DNA from: Caldilineaceae bacterium | GTDB taxonomy: Bacteria; Chloroflexota; Anaerolineae; Caldilineales; Caldilineaceae | Length of the DNA stretch: 6,829 nucleotides | Direction of reading: 5' to 3' | Assembly: GCA_028819675.1 (NCBI GenBank) | Contig: JAPPKT010000082.1 | Span: forward strand, 1 to 6,829 | Shown here: piece after piece, positions 1-5,926 of the stretch | Numbering within the stretch: position 1 is the first letter of the stretch | How the letters are laid out: each line of letters starts with the position of its first letter | The notes under the pieces: model-generated | What the model saw: the letters and a program-made list of their open reading frames with translations, nothing else | Database searches by the model: none | What the model was told of the DNA's origin: nothing | Made by a program: the position numbers and the translations under genes

Positions 1-19
1 CGCCGCGCCTGTGCTGCGT

Positions 20-1408
20 CTAATCGCCTGCGGGTGAGTTGGCGGTCTGGGAAGCGGGCGGCGCGTGCGCGTCCTCTTCCAATTCCATCTCGGGGCGTGC
101 AGCCGCATCCTCGGCTTCCGAAACAACCACCCTGCGGTAGACGGCGGCGCGCTGACCCTCCGCGACTGGACGGCGGTCGCTGAAGGGTGGATAGTTGAGC
201 AGTTTGGCGTGGGTATAGCTGCCGATCAGTCGCAGGCTGGCAATGACCGGCGCGGCCAGAAACGCGCCCAGTATCCCCCCTATGCTTGCACCCACCACGA
301 CGCCGCAGACCACCACAACCGGATGCAGATGGACGCTGGTGCCGATTACGCGCGGCACGAGAAGCTGATTTTCCAGCTGCTGAATGATGAAGTAGACCCC
401 GATCACGAGGAGAGCGAAGTTGAGGTTGCTCAACTCGAGCGTGGAGCTCCCCTGCGCCAGGGCGATGATGACGGCTGGGATCATCGCCAGGATCGGGCCG
501 ATATTGGGCAGGATTTCGAGCGCGCCGGCCAGAATTGCCAGAATCAGCGCCCCCCGCATCCCCATCAGGCTGAGCGAAAAATAGGTCGCCACGCCGATCG
601 TTAATGAGAGGATGATCTGCCCGCGGAAGAAGGCGTTCCAGATGTTGCGCAGCCGGCGCATCAGCTCCACGCCTTCCGAATAGTATTCAACCGGGAACAG
701 CCCTTCCACGTAGCGCTGGATGCGGGGCGCGTCCTTGGTCAAGTACAGGCTGATGAAGAAGAGTAGCAGCAGGAACACGACGATATTGACGATGCTGCCA
801 ACCACCGTCAGGCCGATGGTCGCGGTGCTGCTCACCACGTTTGTCGCCGTACTCAGAAGCTGATTGACGTAGTCCAGGATCTGCTGCGCGCCGGGCAGGA
901 AGCGTTCCACCGCGATCTCATCGGCCAGCGTCTGTTGAATCTGGCCCACCACCCCTTCAAAGGTGACATCAAGACCGAGGATGGTCCCACTGGTTGGCAG
1001 GTCTGCGACCGACTCCTGCAGAAAGAGCAGAAAGGTTCGCGCCGCCGCCGGCACATCAAAATAGAGCGCCCGAAGCTGGGACAGCAGGACGGGCACAAGC
1101 AGAACGGGGGCCAGGATCAGCAGAACCAGGAAGAGCAGGTAGAGGACGATCGTGCTCACACTGCGGGGAATGCGCACCCGTTCACACAGATCGACAATGG
1201 GGATCAGGAAGTAGGAGACAAGCCCTGCCATGATCAGAATCGGCAGGACCGGGCGGCTGATCCAGAAGATGAGCGCGCCGACGACGAGCAAGACGATCAG
1301 GACCGTTCTCTTGGTCGCAGTATCCCAGTCGGTGTTCGGCGCCAGAACGATGCTTGCTTCTTGGGATTCAGGTTCTTCCGCTGTGGCAGGCGGTGTCGTG
1401 GAATCCAT
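20..1408 (-). CDS. AI-2E family transporter (PerM/YdiK/TqsA-like multi-pass membrane protein)
   Basis: This 462-residue integral membrane protein belongs to the AI-2E transporter family (formerly UPF0118). Hydrophobic segments lie at about 34-50, 54-72, 84-110, 203-223, 264-282, 285-318, 330-350 and 363-390, with a large polar loop at 111-200 between the third and fourth, which is the family layout. Two family signatures are visible: the EILPNIGPILAMIP stretch (298-311), and a C-terminal block with QQLENQLLVPRVIG (343-356) followed by LHP (361-363) and a Gly-rich helix. Characterised members export the autoinducer AI-2 (TqsA) or act as Na+/H+ antiporters, so the family name does not fix the substrate. 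The N-terminus (1-30) is polar and acidic. The tail after residue 410 (about 50 residues) is charged, rich in Ala, Pro and Glu, and probably cytoplasmic and disordered. The ATG at 1408 is the only plausible start before the first helix; its ribosome site is weak (AGGGGA, about 15 bases upstream). No functional link to the neighbouring catabolic genes is evident. Confidence 0.93.
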   Translation of the reverse strand: MDSTTPPATAEEPESQEASIVLAPNTDWDTATKRTVLIVLLVVGALIFWISRPVLPILIMAGLVSYFLIPIVDLCERVRIPRSVSTIVLYLLFLVLLILAPVLLVPVLLSQLRALYFDVPAAARTFLLFLQESVADLPTSGTILGLDVTFEGVVGQIQQTLADEIAVERFLPGAQQILDYVNQLLSTATNVVSSTATIGLTVVGSIVNIVVFLLLLFFISLYLTKDAPRIQRYVEGLFPVEYYSEGVELMRRLRNIWNAFFRGQIILSLTIGVATYFSLSLMGMRGALILAILAGALEILPNIGPILAMIPAVIIALAQGSSTLELSNLNFALLVIGVYFIIQQLENQLLVPRVIGTSVHLHPVVVVCGVVVGASIGGILGAFLAAPVIASLRLIGSYTHAKLLNYPPFSDRRPVAEGQRAAVYRRVVVSEAEDAAARPEMELEEDAHAPPASQTANSPAGD

Positions 1409-1438
1409 TGTATGGAAGCGCGTTCCCCTGCTTATGTC

Positions 1439-1481
1439 CCTTCCGGCTCAGGAGCGGGGAGACAGTCTGGCATGCGGAAGG
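1439..1481 (-). other. Inverted repeat in the putative leader of the AI-2E-family gene
   Basis: A perfect 7-base inverted repeat, CCTTCCG at 1439-1445 and CGGAAGG at 1475-1481, encloses two short self-complementary stretches: GCTCAGGAGC at 1446-1455 and AGACAGTCT at 1460-1468. Transcribed on the minus strand this could form a closed stem with small inner hairpins, 31 to 73 bases ahead of the start codon at 1408. The inner palindromes have loops too short to close fully, so only the outer stem is structurally convincing. It could be a leader structure or an operator, or it could be chance in GC-rich DNA. No riboswitch class is recognised. Confidence 0.25.
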
Positions 1482-1511
1482 AAGCAGGACGAAATTCTTA
1501 TGCCGCTCTAC

Positions 1512-1553
1512 AAGAGAAAACACGGCAGCCGCCCTAAAGTTGCGCTTCTGCCG
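1512..1553 (-). terminator. Possible rho-independent terminator of the three-gene operon
   Basis: Read on the minus strand, the arm CGGCAG (1553-1548) pairs with CTGCCG (1528-1523) across a 19-base interval. Two extra G-C pairs are possible inside, after a 2x2 mismatch. The second arm is followed at once by the T-rich run TGTTTTCTCTT (1522-1512). It starts 60 bases after the stop of the enolase-superfamily gene, where a terminator separating that operon from the AI-2E-family gene would be expected. The stem is short and interrupted and the T run is broken by G and C, so this is a weak call. Confidence 0.33.
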
Positions 1554-1612
1554 CTGCGTATTCGTAACCGGTTCAGGTAGTCCCACCGGCCGCGCCACTG
1601 CCTGTCATGCGT

Positions 1613-3076
1613 TCAATCCAGTCCCAGCGATTCGTATTTCCATTCGGCCACCGGCGTAAATTGCGATGGGTCGAGAGCCGTTTTGGGACCAAAGGGCGCG
1701 GCCGTGACGCTGCCTACGTCAACGGAGCCGTTCTCTACGGCCAGTGTTGGGAAACGGCGACCGCTCGGGGTGGTGTGCGGGCGGTAGAGATCGCCGTGCG
1801 CAGCCAGGATCTGCGCCTGCACGTCGTCAGGCAGCATCGACAGGCCGGCGAAGTAGTGATGGCCGTTGCGTTCGGCGTGTTCGATGCCCAGCGTTGCCAG
1901 CACGGCCAGGTCCTCCAGCAGCGCCACCGGCCCCAGGTTGCACAGGTCCTCGGCGCTGATGATATGCAATGCGTCCGGCTCCTGGCGCTGGCGGTGGCGG
2001 ATTAGGCAGGTGTTGGCGATGCCTTTGAAGATGCCTTTACAGTTCTTATGGCTGGTGCCCACGTAGCCGCTTTCGAGTGCGGTGGGCGCGCTGGAAAGCT
2101 CCCCGTCGGATTCGTCGATGATGATCGGCGGCCGTTCGCGCCAGGCGAGCAGGGCCGTACCCACCTCCTGGCTGAGGGCGATATCGCGGTGGAAGGGCTG
2201 TTCGACAAAGATAAGCCGCTGCAGAAAGCCCTGGAGGGCCGGGTCGGCGTTCAACCCTTCCCACAGGGCGCGAAAATCGTCGACGTTGTGATAGGTCTCG
2301 TTGCCGTCGAGCGTGTGCCTGTAATCGACGTTGCGTTCGTCCAGCAGCGCGGCGATGCGTTGCAGCCGCGCCCTGTCGGCGTTAATGTCGCCGCCGATCT
2401 TGATCTTGAAATGGGTCAGTCCGTAGGCCTGGATCGAGGCGTCCAGCGATGCGGGCAATCCGTCATCGACCTGGTCCTCGGGCAGGACTTCGTCGTCGGT
2501 AAGGGGATCGATCATGCCGACCGTATGACGAACGATGACCCGTTCAAGGGGTTTGGCCGGCAGCAGATCGGCCGGCGTATGCCCGGCCAGCTCCGGCCGC
2601 AGGTTGTCAAGGCGCATTCCCAGGCTGTTTGCGCGCACGGCCTGAGCGAAGGTCGTGCGCGTCGCCCGGCAGTAGCCGTCGATGATCGCCCGTTCTACCA
2701 GGGAAACGCCGAACGACCACAGCAGCGGCGGATAGTCCGTATCTGCGGCCCAGGCCTCCTGGGCCCGGTAGACGGCCTGCCACAGGTCGAAGACCGTGTC
2801 GGCTGCGCCGGCTTCCTGGGCGTGTCGGCAGGCCGCCTGGATTACGTCGAGCATCTCGGCGATATCCTGGGCCATTGACGAGTCGGGCACTTTGGTAAAC
2901 CATTTGGGCGCCAGGCCCTCGGCGGCGATCCCGTCCGCCTGCCTGCCGTCCACTTCGATCCGAGCCTGCAGAAAGAGATGCGGCAGCGCGGTCATGGTGA
3001 CGATGCCGTAGCGGAAGGGCATGCGGTTGCGCATGTTGAGGATATGGAGATCGAAGTCAAGCAGGCGGATGGGCAT
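1613..3076 (-). CDS. Mandelate racemase/muconate lactonizing enzyme-like protein (enolase superfamily), long form
   Basis: This 487-residue protein looks like an enolase-superfamily enzyme, whose members abstract a proton next to a carboxylate and then dehydrate, epimerise or lyse the acid at a Mg2+ site. The N-terminal capping domain spans roughly 1-180 and the (beta/alpha)7-beta barrel follows. Barrel signatures are FKIKIGG (223-229, the Lys-x-Lys pair K224/K226), LDGNE (257-261, metal ligand D258), VEQP (291-294, E292) and IIIDES (318-323, D321/E322). A Lys-rich KNCKG (344-348) probably supplies the opposite-face base, and HHYF (406-409) lies further on. Members are usually 350-400 residues; the extra length is mainly in the capping domain (about 60-180) and an extended C-terminus, and resembles an uncharacterised long subgroup. 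GGGGGA at 3084-3089, seven bases before ATG, supports the start. As the last gene of the operon behind an oxidoreductase and a sugar isomerase, it may act on a sugar-derived acid. The exact reaction is unknown; dehydratase, epimerase and cycloisomerase activities are all possible. Confidence 0.88.
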   Translation of the reverse strand: MPIRLLDFDLHILNMRNRMPFRYGIVTMTALPHLFLQARIEVDGRQADGIAAEGLAPKWFTKVPDSSMAQDIAEMLDVIQAACRHAQEAGAADTVFDLWQAVYRAQEAWAADTDYPPLLWSFGVSLVERAIIDGYCRATRTTFAQAVRANSLGMRLDNLRPELAGHTPADLLPAKPLERVIVRHTVGMIDPLTDDEVLPEDQVDDGLPASLDASIQAYGLTHFKIKIGGDINADRARLQRIAALLDERNVDYRHTLDGNETYHNVDDFRALWEGLNADPALQGFLQRLIFVEQPFHRDIALSQEVGTALLAWRERPPIIIDESDGELSSAPTALESGYVGTSHKNCKGIFKGIANTCLIRHRQRQEPDALHIISAEDLCNLGPVALLEDLAVLATLGIEHAERNGHHYFAGLSMLPDDVQAQILAAHGDLYRPHTTPSGRRFPTLAVENGSVDVGSVTAAPFGPKTALDPSQFTPVAEWKYESLGLD

Positions 3077-3160
3077 CTGTCGGTCCCCCGGTGTCTGTGC
3101 AGAGATAACTTGTGACTGTCGCAGGCTTACGCGACTGGCGCGGCGGCCAGCGTCTTGCCC

Positions 3161-3961
3161 TCACGCCAGCGCGCGCTCGTAACCGCGCAGCGTCGCGATT
3201 TCGCGCGGCAGGTGAACGTCCGGCGGCTCCCAGTTGATCCATTCGCCACTGAGATAACCGTCGTAGCCGGCACTGCGCAACAGCGCCAGCACCTGTTTGT
3301 GATCGATATCCCCTGTGCCGAAAGCCGTGTAGTCCGGCCGGTTCGCGTCCACAAACAGGTCGTGCACATGGGTATGGCGGATCCAGCGCCGCAGGGTGCT
3401 ATAGGAGTCCGCCAGCGTCCAGCCCTCTGTGCGCACCGGATGCGCGGCGTCCCAGTTTACACCAATCGCCGGGTGGTCGACCTGTGCCATCACGGCGGCG
3501 ACGTCGGCGGGGTTGCACCAGTCGTCGTGCGTTTCCATGCATACGACCACGCCGCGGTCGCCGGCTCGGCCCGCAAGGCGCGAGAGTGCGTCCGATACGC
3601 CGCCGATGGCCGATTCCCGGCTGATGCCGTCCGGAATCCGTCCGCCGAAGATGCGCAGCGCGGGCGCGCCGATGTCTGCGGCCAGGTCGATGTATTGGAG
3701 CGTTTCTTCCACCTGCGCGTCGCGGTCTGCGGGATTGGCGAAGCGGTTGCCGGCGGCCAGGCAGCAGATGGCGATGCCGGCGTTAGCGGCTTGCTGGCGG
3801 AAGGCGGTGCGCTGTTCGGCGGTCGCCTCAAGCTCCACTGCGTGATCATGACCGCCGGCGGCGCGCGGCTCGATGCCGTCGTAGCCGTACTGAGCCGCAA
3901 TGGCCAGCATCTCCGCGAAGGTGGCCTGCGGGCAGGAAAAGCTCATAAATGCGTAGTTCAT
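3161..3961 (-). CDS. Sugar isomerase/epimerase-like TIM barrel (AP-endonuclease-2 / xylose-isomerase-like family)
   Basis: This 266-residue cytosolic protein spans a complete AP_endonuc_2-type TIM barrel, the fold of IolE, IolI, hydroxypyruvate isomerase, 3-epimerases and some 3-keto-glycoside-cleaving enzymes. Strand-end metal or active-site candidates appear in order: YDGIEPRA (26-33, E31), VCMETHD (140-146, E143 and H145), VNWDAAHP (168-175, D171 and H174), HTHVHD (196-201) and YLSGEW (236-241, E240). E143, D171, one of the HTHVHD histidines and E240 match the usual divalent-metal tetrad. No signal peptide is seen. AGGAG at 3971-3975, nine bases before ATG, supports the start. The gene begins 62 bases after the oxidoreductase stop and ends 84 bases before the enolase-superfamily start, consistent with co-transcription. 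Pairing with a Gfo/Idh/MocA dehydrogenase is a recurring arrangement in inositol and keto-sugar pathways, so a keto-sugar or keto-inositol substrate is inferred. An isomerase, epimerase, dehydratase or lyase role cannot be told apart from sequence alone. Confidence 0.9.
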   Translation of the reverse strand: MNYAFMSFSCPQATFAEMLAIAAQYGYDGIEPRAAGGHDHAVELEATAEQRTAFRQQAANAGIAICCLAAGNRFANPADRDAQVEETLQYIDLAADIGAPALRIFGGRIPDGISRESAIGGVSDALSRLAGRAGDRGVVVCMETHDDWCNPADVAAVMAQVDHPAIGVNWDAAHPVRTEGWTLADSYSTLRRWIRHTHVHDLFVDANRPDYTAFGTGDIDHKQVLALLRSAGYDGYLSGEWINWEPPDVHLPREIATLRGYERALA

Positions 3962-3970
3962 CGCTGTAAA

Positions 3971-3975
3971 CTCCT
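3971..3975 (-). promoter_or_regulatory. Ribosome binding site of the TIM-barrel isomerase gene
   Basis: Read on the minus strand the sequence is AGGAG, nine bases before the ATG at 3961. It fixes that start and shows that the gene is translated independently of the upstream oxidoreductase, with no stop-start coupling across the 62-base gap. Confidence 0.7.
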
Positions 3976-4023
3976 ATTCTGTCGTGTTCTCTCTGTGAAT
4001 TGAATTTTGGAAGAGCGGCCGTA

Positions 4024-5085
4024 TCAGGTTGCAGATATTTCCACCGCCTCTCCCGTCTCCGCTGACCTGTACATTGCATCAGTAATCTGCTGCACCAGTA
4101 GCGCCTGCGCCAGCGTCGTCTGGGGCGGGCGGCCTGTGCGGATTGCGGTTGCGAAGTCCTCCAGCAGGCCGCGGTGGATGTCGCTGTAGGAATCACTGCC
4201 CGACCACAACGTCCGGGAGACCGTTCCCTCGGCGCGGGTCGCTTCGAACTGCAGGATCTCCTTCTCCGGCGCCGGTGTCATCTGCAGGCGCAGCGAGCCG
4301 GTCTCTCCTATCGCCTCCCAGGATGCCTCCGCCTGCGCGGCGGCGTACTCGCCGCGCTCATAGATGAGCACGGCGCCGTCGGCGCAGCGCACCAGCCCGG
4401 TGATGTGCGTCTCGCCGTCGGAACCCGGGGCAACCGTGTCGGCGAAGATGGATGGCACGCGCCAGCTCTGCGCCAGGACCGTCTGCGGGCGCAGCTGCCA
4501 GCCGCTGATGCCCAGCAGATAGTCCAGATCGTAGCAGCCCCAGTTGACGAGGATGCCGCCACCGTTCAGCTCGCGGCTGAGCCGCCAGGCCGGCGGGTGC
4601 GTCTCCGGCGCCGGTGTTGCCGGGTGGATGACGCGGCAGCGGAGAACACGCAGCGGGCCCAGCTTGCCCTGTGTGATCCAGTCGGTGACGATCCGGTTCG
4701 ACTCCAGAAAGTGAAAGCGGGAGGAGCAGCAGGCCGCGACCCGGTCCCCTTGGATGGAGATGAGCTGGCGCACTTCGCCGGCGCTGCGGGCGACCGGCTT
4801 TTCCGTCAACAGATGCTTTCCGGCGCGCAGGGTCTGCAACCCCAGTTCGATGCGGAAAGAGGCTGGCAGCGCCAGGACAACGGCCTCCACCCGCGCATCA
4901 GTCAGCAGCTCTGCGCCGCTGCTGTAGACCGTCTCCACCGTGCGGGCGGCGGCAATCTTCTCCGCCAGCGCCCGCTGCACATCGGCGACGGCAACCAAGT
5001 CGATCTGTTCGGAGACCGCGGCAGCCTCGGCGTGGGCGGCGCCGATCGTTCCGCAACCGATGATGCCGAGCTTCAGGGGTGTCAT
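4024..5085 (-). CDS. Gfo/Idh/MocA family NAD(P)-dependent oxidoreductase
   Basis: This 353-residue protein has the length and two-domain plan of the Gfo/Idh/MocA family (inositol, glucose and other sugar dehydrogenases). The N-terminal Rossmann domain opens with LGIIGCGTIGAAHA (6-19; GxGxxG at 10-15). Acidic D35 at the end of the second strand favours NAD(H) over NADP(H). LLTEKPVAR (92-100) holds the family EKP motif with catalytic Lys K96. The C-terminal alpha/beta domain (about 125-345) has the substrate motif GGGILVNWGCYDLD (175-188), where the common pattern is GGG-x-L-x-D-x-G-x-H-x-x-D. Here Asn (N181) replaces Asp and Tyr (Y185) replaces His. Tyr at this place is also known in glucose-fructose oxidoreductase and dimeric dihydrodiol dehydrogenase. 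No Tat signal is present, so it is cytosolic. AAGGA at 5095-5099, nine bases before ATG, supports the start. It is the first gene of the three-gene operon and probably makes the keto compound used downstream. The substrate is unknown. Confidence 0.93.
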   Translation of the reverse strand: MTPLKLGIIGCGTIGAAHAEAAAVSEQIDLVAVADVQRALAEKIAAARTVETVYSSGAELLTDARVEAVVLALPASFRIELGLQTLRAGKHLLTEKPVARSAGEVRQLISIQGDRVAACCSSRFHFLESNRIVTDWITQGKLGPLRVLRCRVIHPATPAPETHPPAWRLSRELNGGGILVNWGCYDLDYLLGISGWQLRPQTVLAQSWRVPSIFADTVAPGSDGETHITGLVRCADGAVLIYERGEYAAAQAEASWEAIGETGSLRLQMTPAPEKEILQFEATRAEGTVSRTLWSGSDSYSDIHRGLLEDFATAIRTGRPPQTTLAQALLVQQITDAMYRSAETGEAVEISAT

Positions 5086-5094
5086 TCGCTCAGT

Positions 5095-5099
5095 TCCTT
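5095..5099 (-). promoter_or_regulatory. Ribosome binding site of the oxidoreductase gene
   Basis: On the minus strand this reads AAGGA, nine bases before the ATG at 5085. The spacing is normal and supports that start as the beginning of the operon's first gene. Confidence 0.65.
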
Positions 5100-5101
5100 C
5101 A

Positions 5102-5114
5102 TGCTACAATTACA
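5102..5114. promoter_or_regulatory. Candidate divergent promoters with overlapping -10-like hexamers
   Basis: The 68-base gap between the divergent oxidoreductase and methyltransferase genes must carry any promoters they have. On the plus strand TGCTACAAT (5102-5110) is an extended -10-like element (five of six matches to TATAAT plus the TG) that would give a methyltransferase leader of roughly 37 bases. On the minus strand TGTAAT (5114-5109) also matches five of six and would give a very short oxidoreductase leader that still includes its ribosome site. The hexamers share two bases. No good -35 element is visible for either, so both calls are tentative. Confidence 0.33.
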
Positions 5115-5140
5115 GCCGACAGGATACATACCCTCACGCA

Positions 5141-5148
5141 AAGGAAGG
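5141..5148 (+). promoter_or_regulatory. Ribosome binding site that decides the methyltransferase start
   Basis: AAGGAAGG lies five bases before the ATG at 5154. The frame stays open upstream to an ATG at 5079, but that one would sit inside the divergent oxidoreductase gene, across the promoter region, and would add residues that do not resemble a methyltransferase. The strong site here settles the start at 5154. Confidence 0.8.
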
Positions 5149-5153
5149 CGCAT

Positions 5154-5912
5154 ATGGACGCCCCCGCCCCATCCTGGCAAAGACTCTATGCCGACGAAGA
5201 GTTCAGCTGGATCTGGCCGCCCGCATATGAACCGAATTCGAATCCACCCGAACTGGAGCAGATTCTTTCTCTGCTGGAAGCGCAACCAGGAGCACGGATT
5301 CTTGACCTGGCCTGCGGGCTGGGATGGCTGACGGTCCCGATGGCGCTGCGCGGCTTTCAGGTGACCGGTTACGACCTCAGCGACGCAATGCTGACACGGG
5401 CCCAGGAATCAGCCGAACAGGTAAGTGCGCAAATCGAGTGGGTTCGCGGCGACATGCGCAGCCTGCCAGAGAGCTGGACGGCGACCTACGAATTCGTCAC
5501 TCTTACGCTCAGCGAGTTCGGATGCTTTCAGGACGAGGCGGACAATCAGCGGGTACTCGCTGAAGTGGCGCGTGTCCTCAAAAGCGGCGGCCGTTTTCTC
5601 CTTGACATTGTTGTGAACCGTGACGAGTTGATCCTGAATGGCGACCGCAACAATTCCTTTGATGGGGGTGGATTCCTTATCGCAGACAAGGGAAGCCTTG
5701 ATCTCCTGAGCGGCATTTACACCAGGGCTTTTCAGTGGTATCAACAGGGCCGGCGCCACGAAACAACCTGGCAGATCCGGGCCTATACACCGCCGGAGGT
5801 GAAACGGATGTTGGACCAGGCCGGCTTCCAGGAATCGGCGGGCTACCGCAACTATGCCGGAGACAGCCTGACCCGAGACAGCGCCGGAATGGTGTTTTTG
5901 GCCGAGAAGTAG
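5154..5912 (+). CDS. Class I SAM-dependent methyltransferase
   Basis: This 252-residue cytosolic protein has a Rossmann-type S-adenosylmethionine-binding fold (Methyltransf_11/25-like). Motif I is ILDLACGLGWLT (49-60), where the glycine loop binds SAM. The acidic residue after the second strand is D74 in VTGYDLS (70-76) and contacts the ribose. VRGDMRSLP (97-105) gives the adenine-contacting D100. TLTLSEFGCF (116-125) is the motif IV region, and LAEVARVLKSGGRFLLDI (135-152) is the usual post-motif helix, Gly-Gly turn and strand. The C-terminal half (about 155-252) carries the meander usual in small-molecule methyltransferases, with YTPPEVKRMLDQAGF (211-225). Nothing shows the acceptor, which could be a small metabolite, lipid or other compound. 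It is transcribed away from the sugar operon and its stop is 14 bases from the stop of the convergent gene. Its base composition looks lower in GC than its neighbours (32 of 60 bases at 5641-5700), which may reflect a different history. Confidence 0.92.
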   Translation: MDAPAPSWQRLYADEEFSWIWPPAYEPNSNPPELEQILSLLEAQPGARILDLACGLGWLTVPMALRGFQVTGYDLSDAMLTRAQESAEQVSAQIEWVRGDMRSLPESWTATYEFVTLTLSEFGCFQDEADNQRVLAEVARVLKSGGRFLLDIVVNRDELILNGDRNNSFDGGGFLIADKGSLDLLSGIYTRAFQWYQQGRRHETTWQIRAYTPPEVKRMLDQAGFQESAGYRNYAGDSLTRDSAGMVFLAEK

Positions 5913-5926
5913 CCCCCTCCGAAACC

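Noticed and set aside
1564..1599. A stretch ending in GGCCGCGCCA on the plus strand that resembles the 3' end of a tRNA, with a partly pairing GCAGCCG at 1525-1531.
   Set aside because: The T-loop consensus TTCRA flanked by five paired bases is not met, position 8 is not T, and no D-arm or anticodon arm can be drawn in between.
2048..2878. A long plus-strand open frame opposite the enolase-superfamily gene.
   Set aside because: Its translation lacks recognisable motifs and is explained by GC-rich codons read in antisense; the minus-strand protein carries clear superfamily active-site motifs.
3135..3150. GC-rich hairpin CTGGC-GCGGCG-GCCAG between the isomerase and enolase-superfamily genes, considered as a terminator.
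   Set aside because: The stem is only five base pairs and is not followed by a T run on the minus strand; the two genes are probably co-transcribed.
5079..5153. An upstream in-frame ATG that would add 25 residues to the methyltransferase.
   Set aside because: It lies inside the divergent oxidoreductase gene, spans the promoter region, and lacks the strong AAGGAAGG site found before the ATG at 5154.
4174..5331. A 385-codon plus-strand open frame running over the oxidoreductase and into the methyltransferase.
   Set aside because: It overlaps two genes with clear family motifs in other frames, has no ribosome site, and its translation looks like antisense of GC-rich coding DNA.
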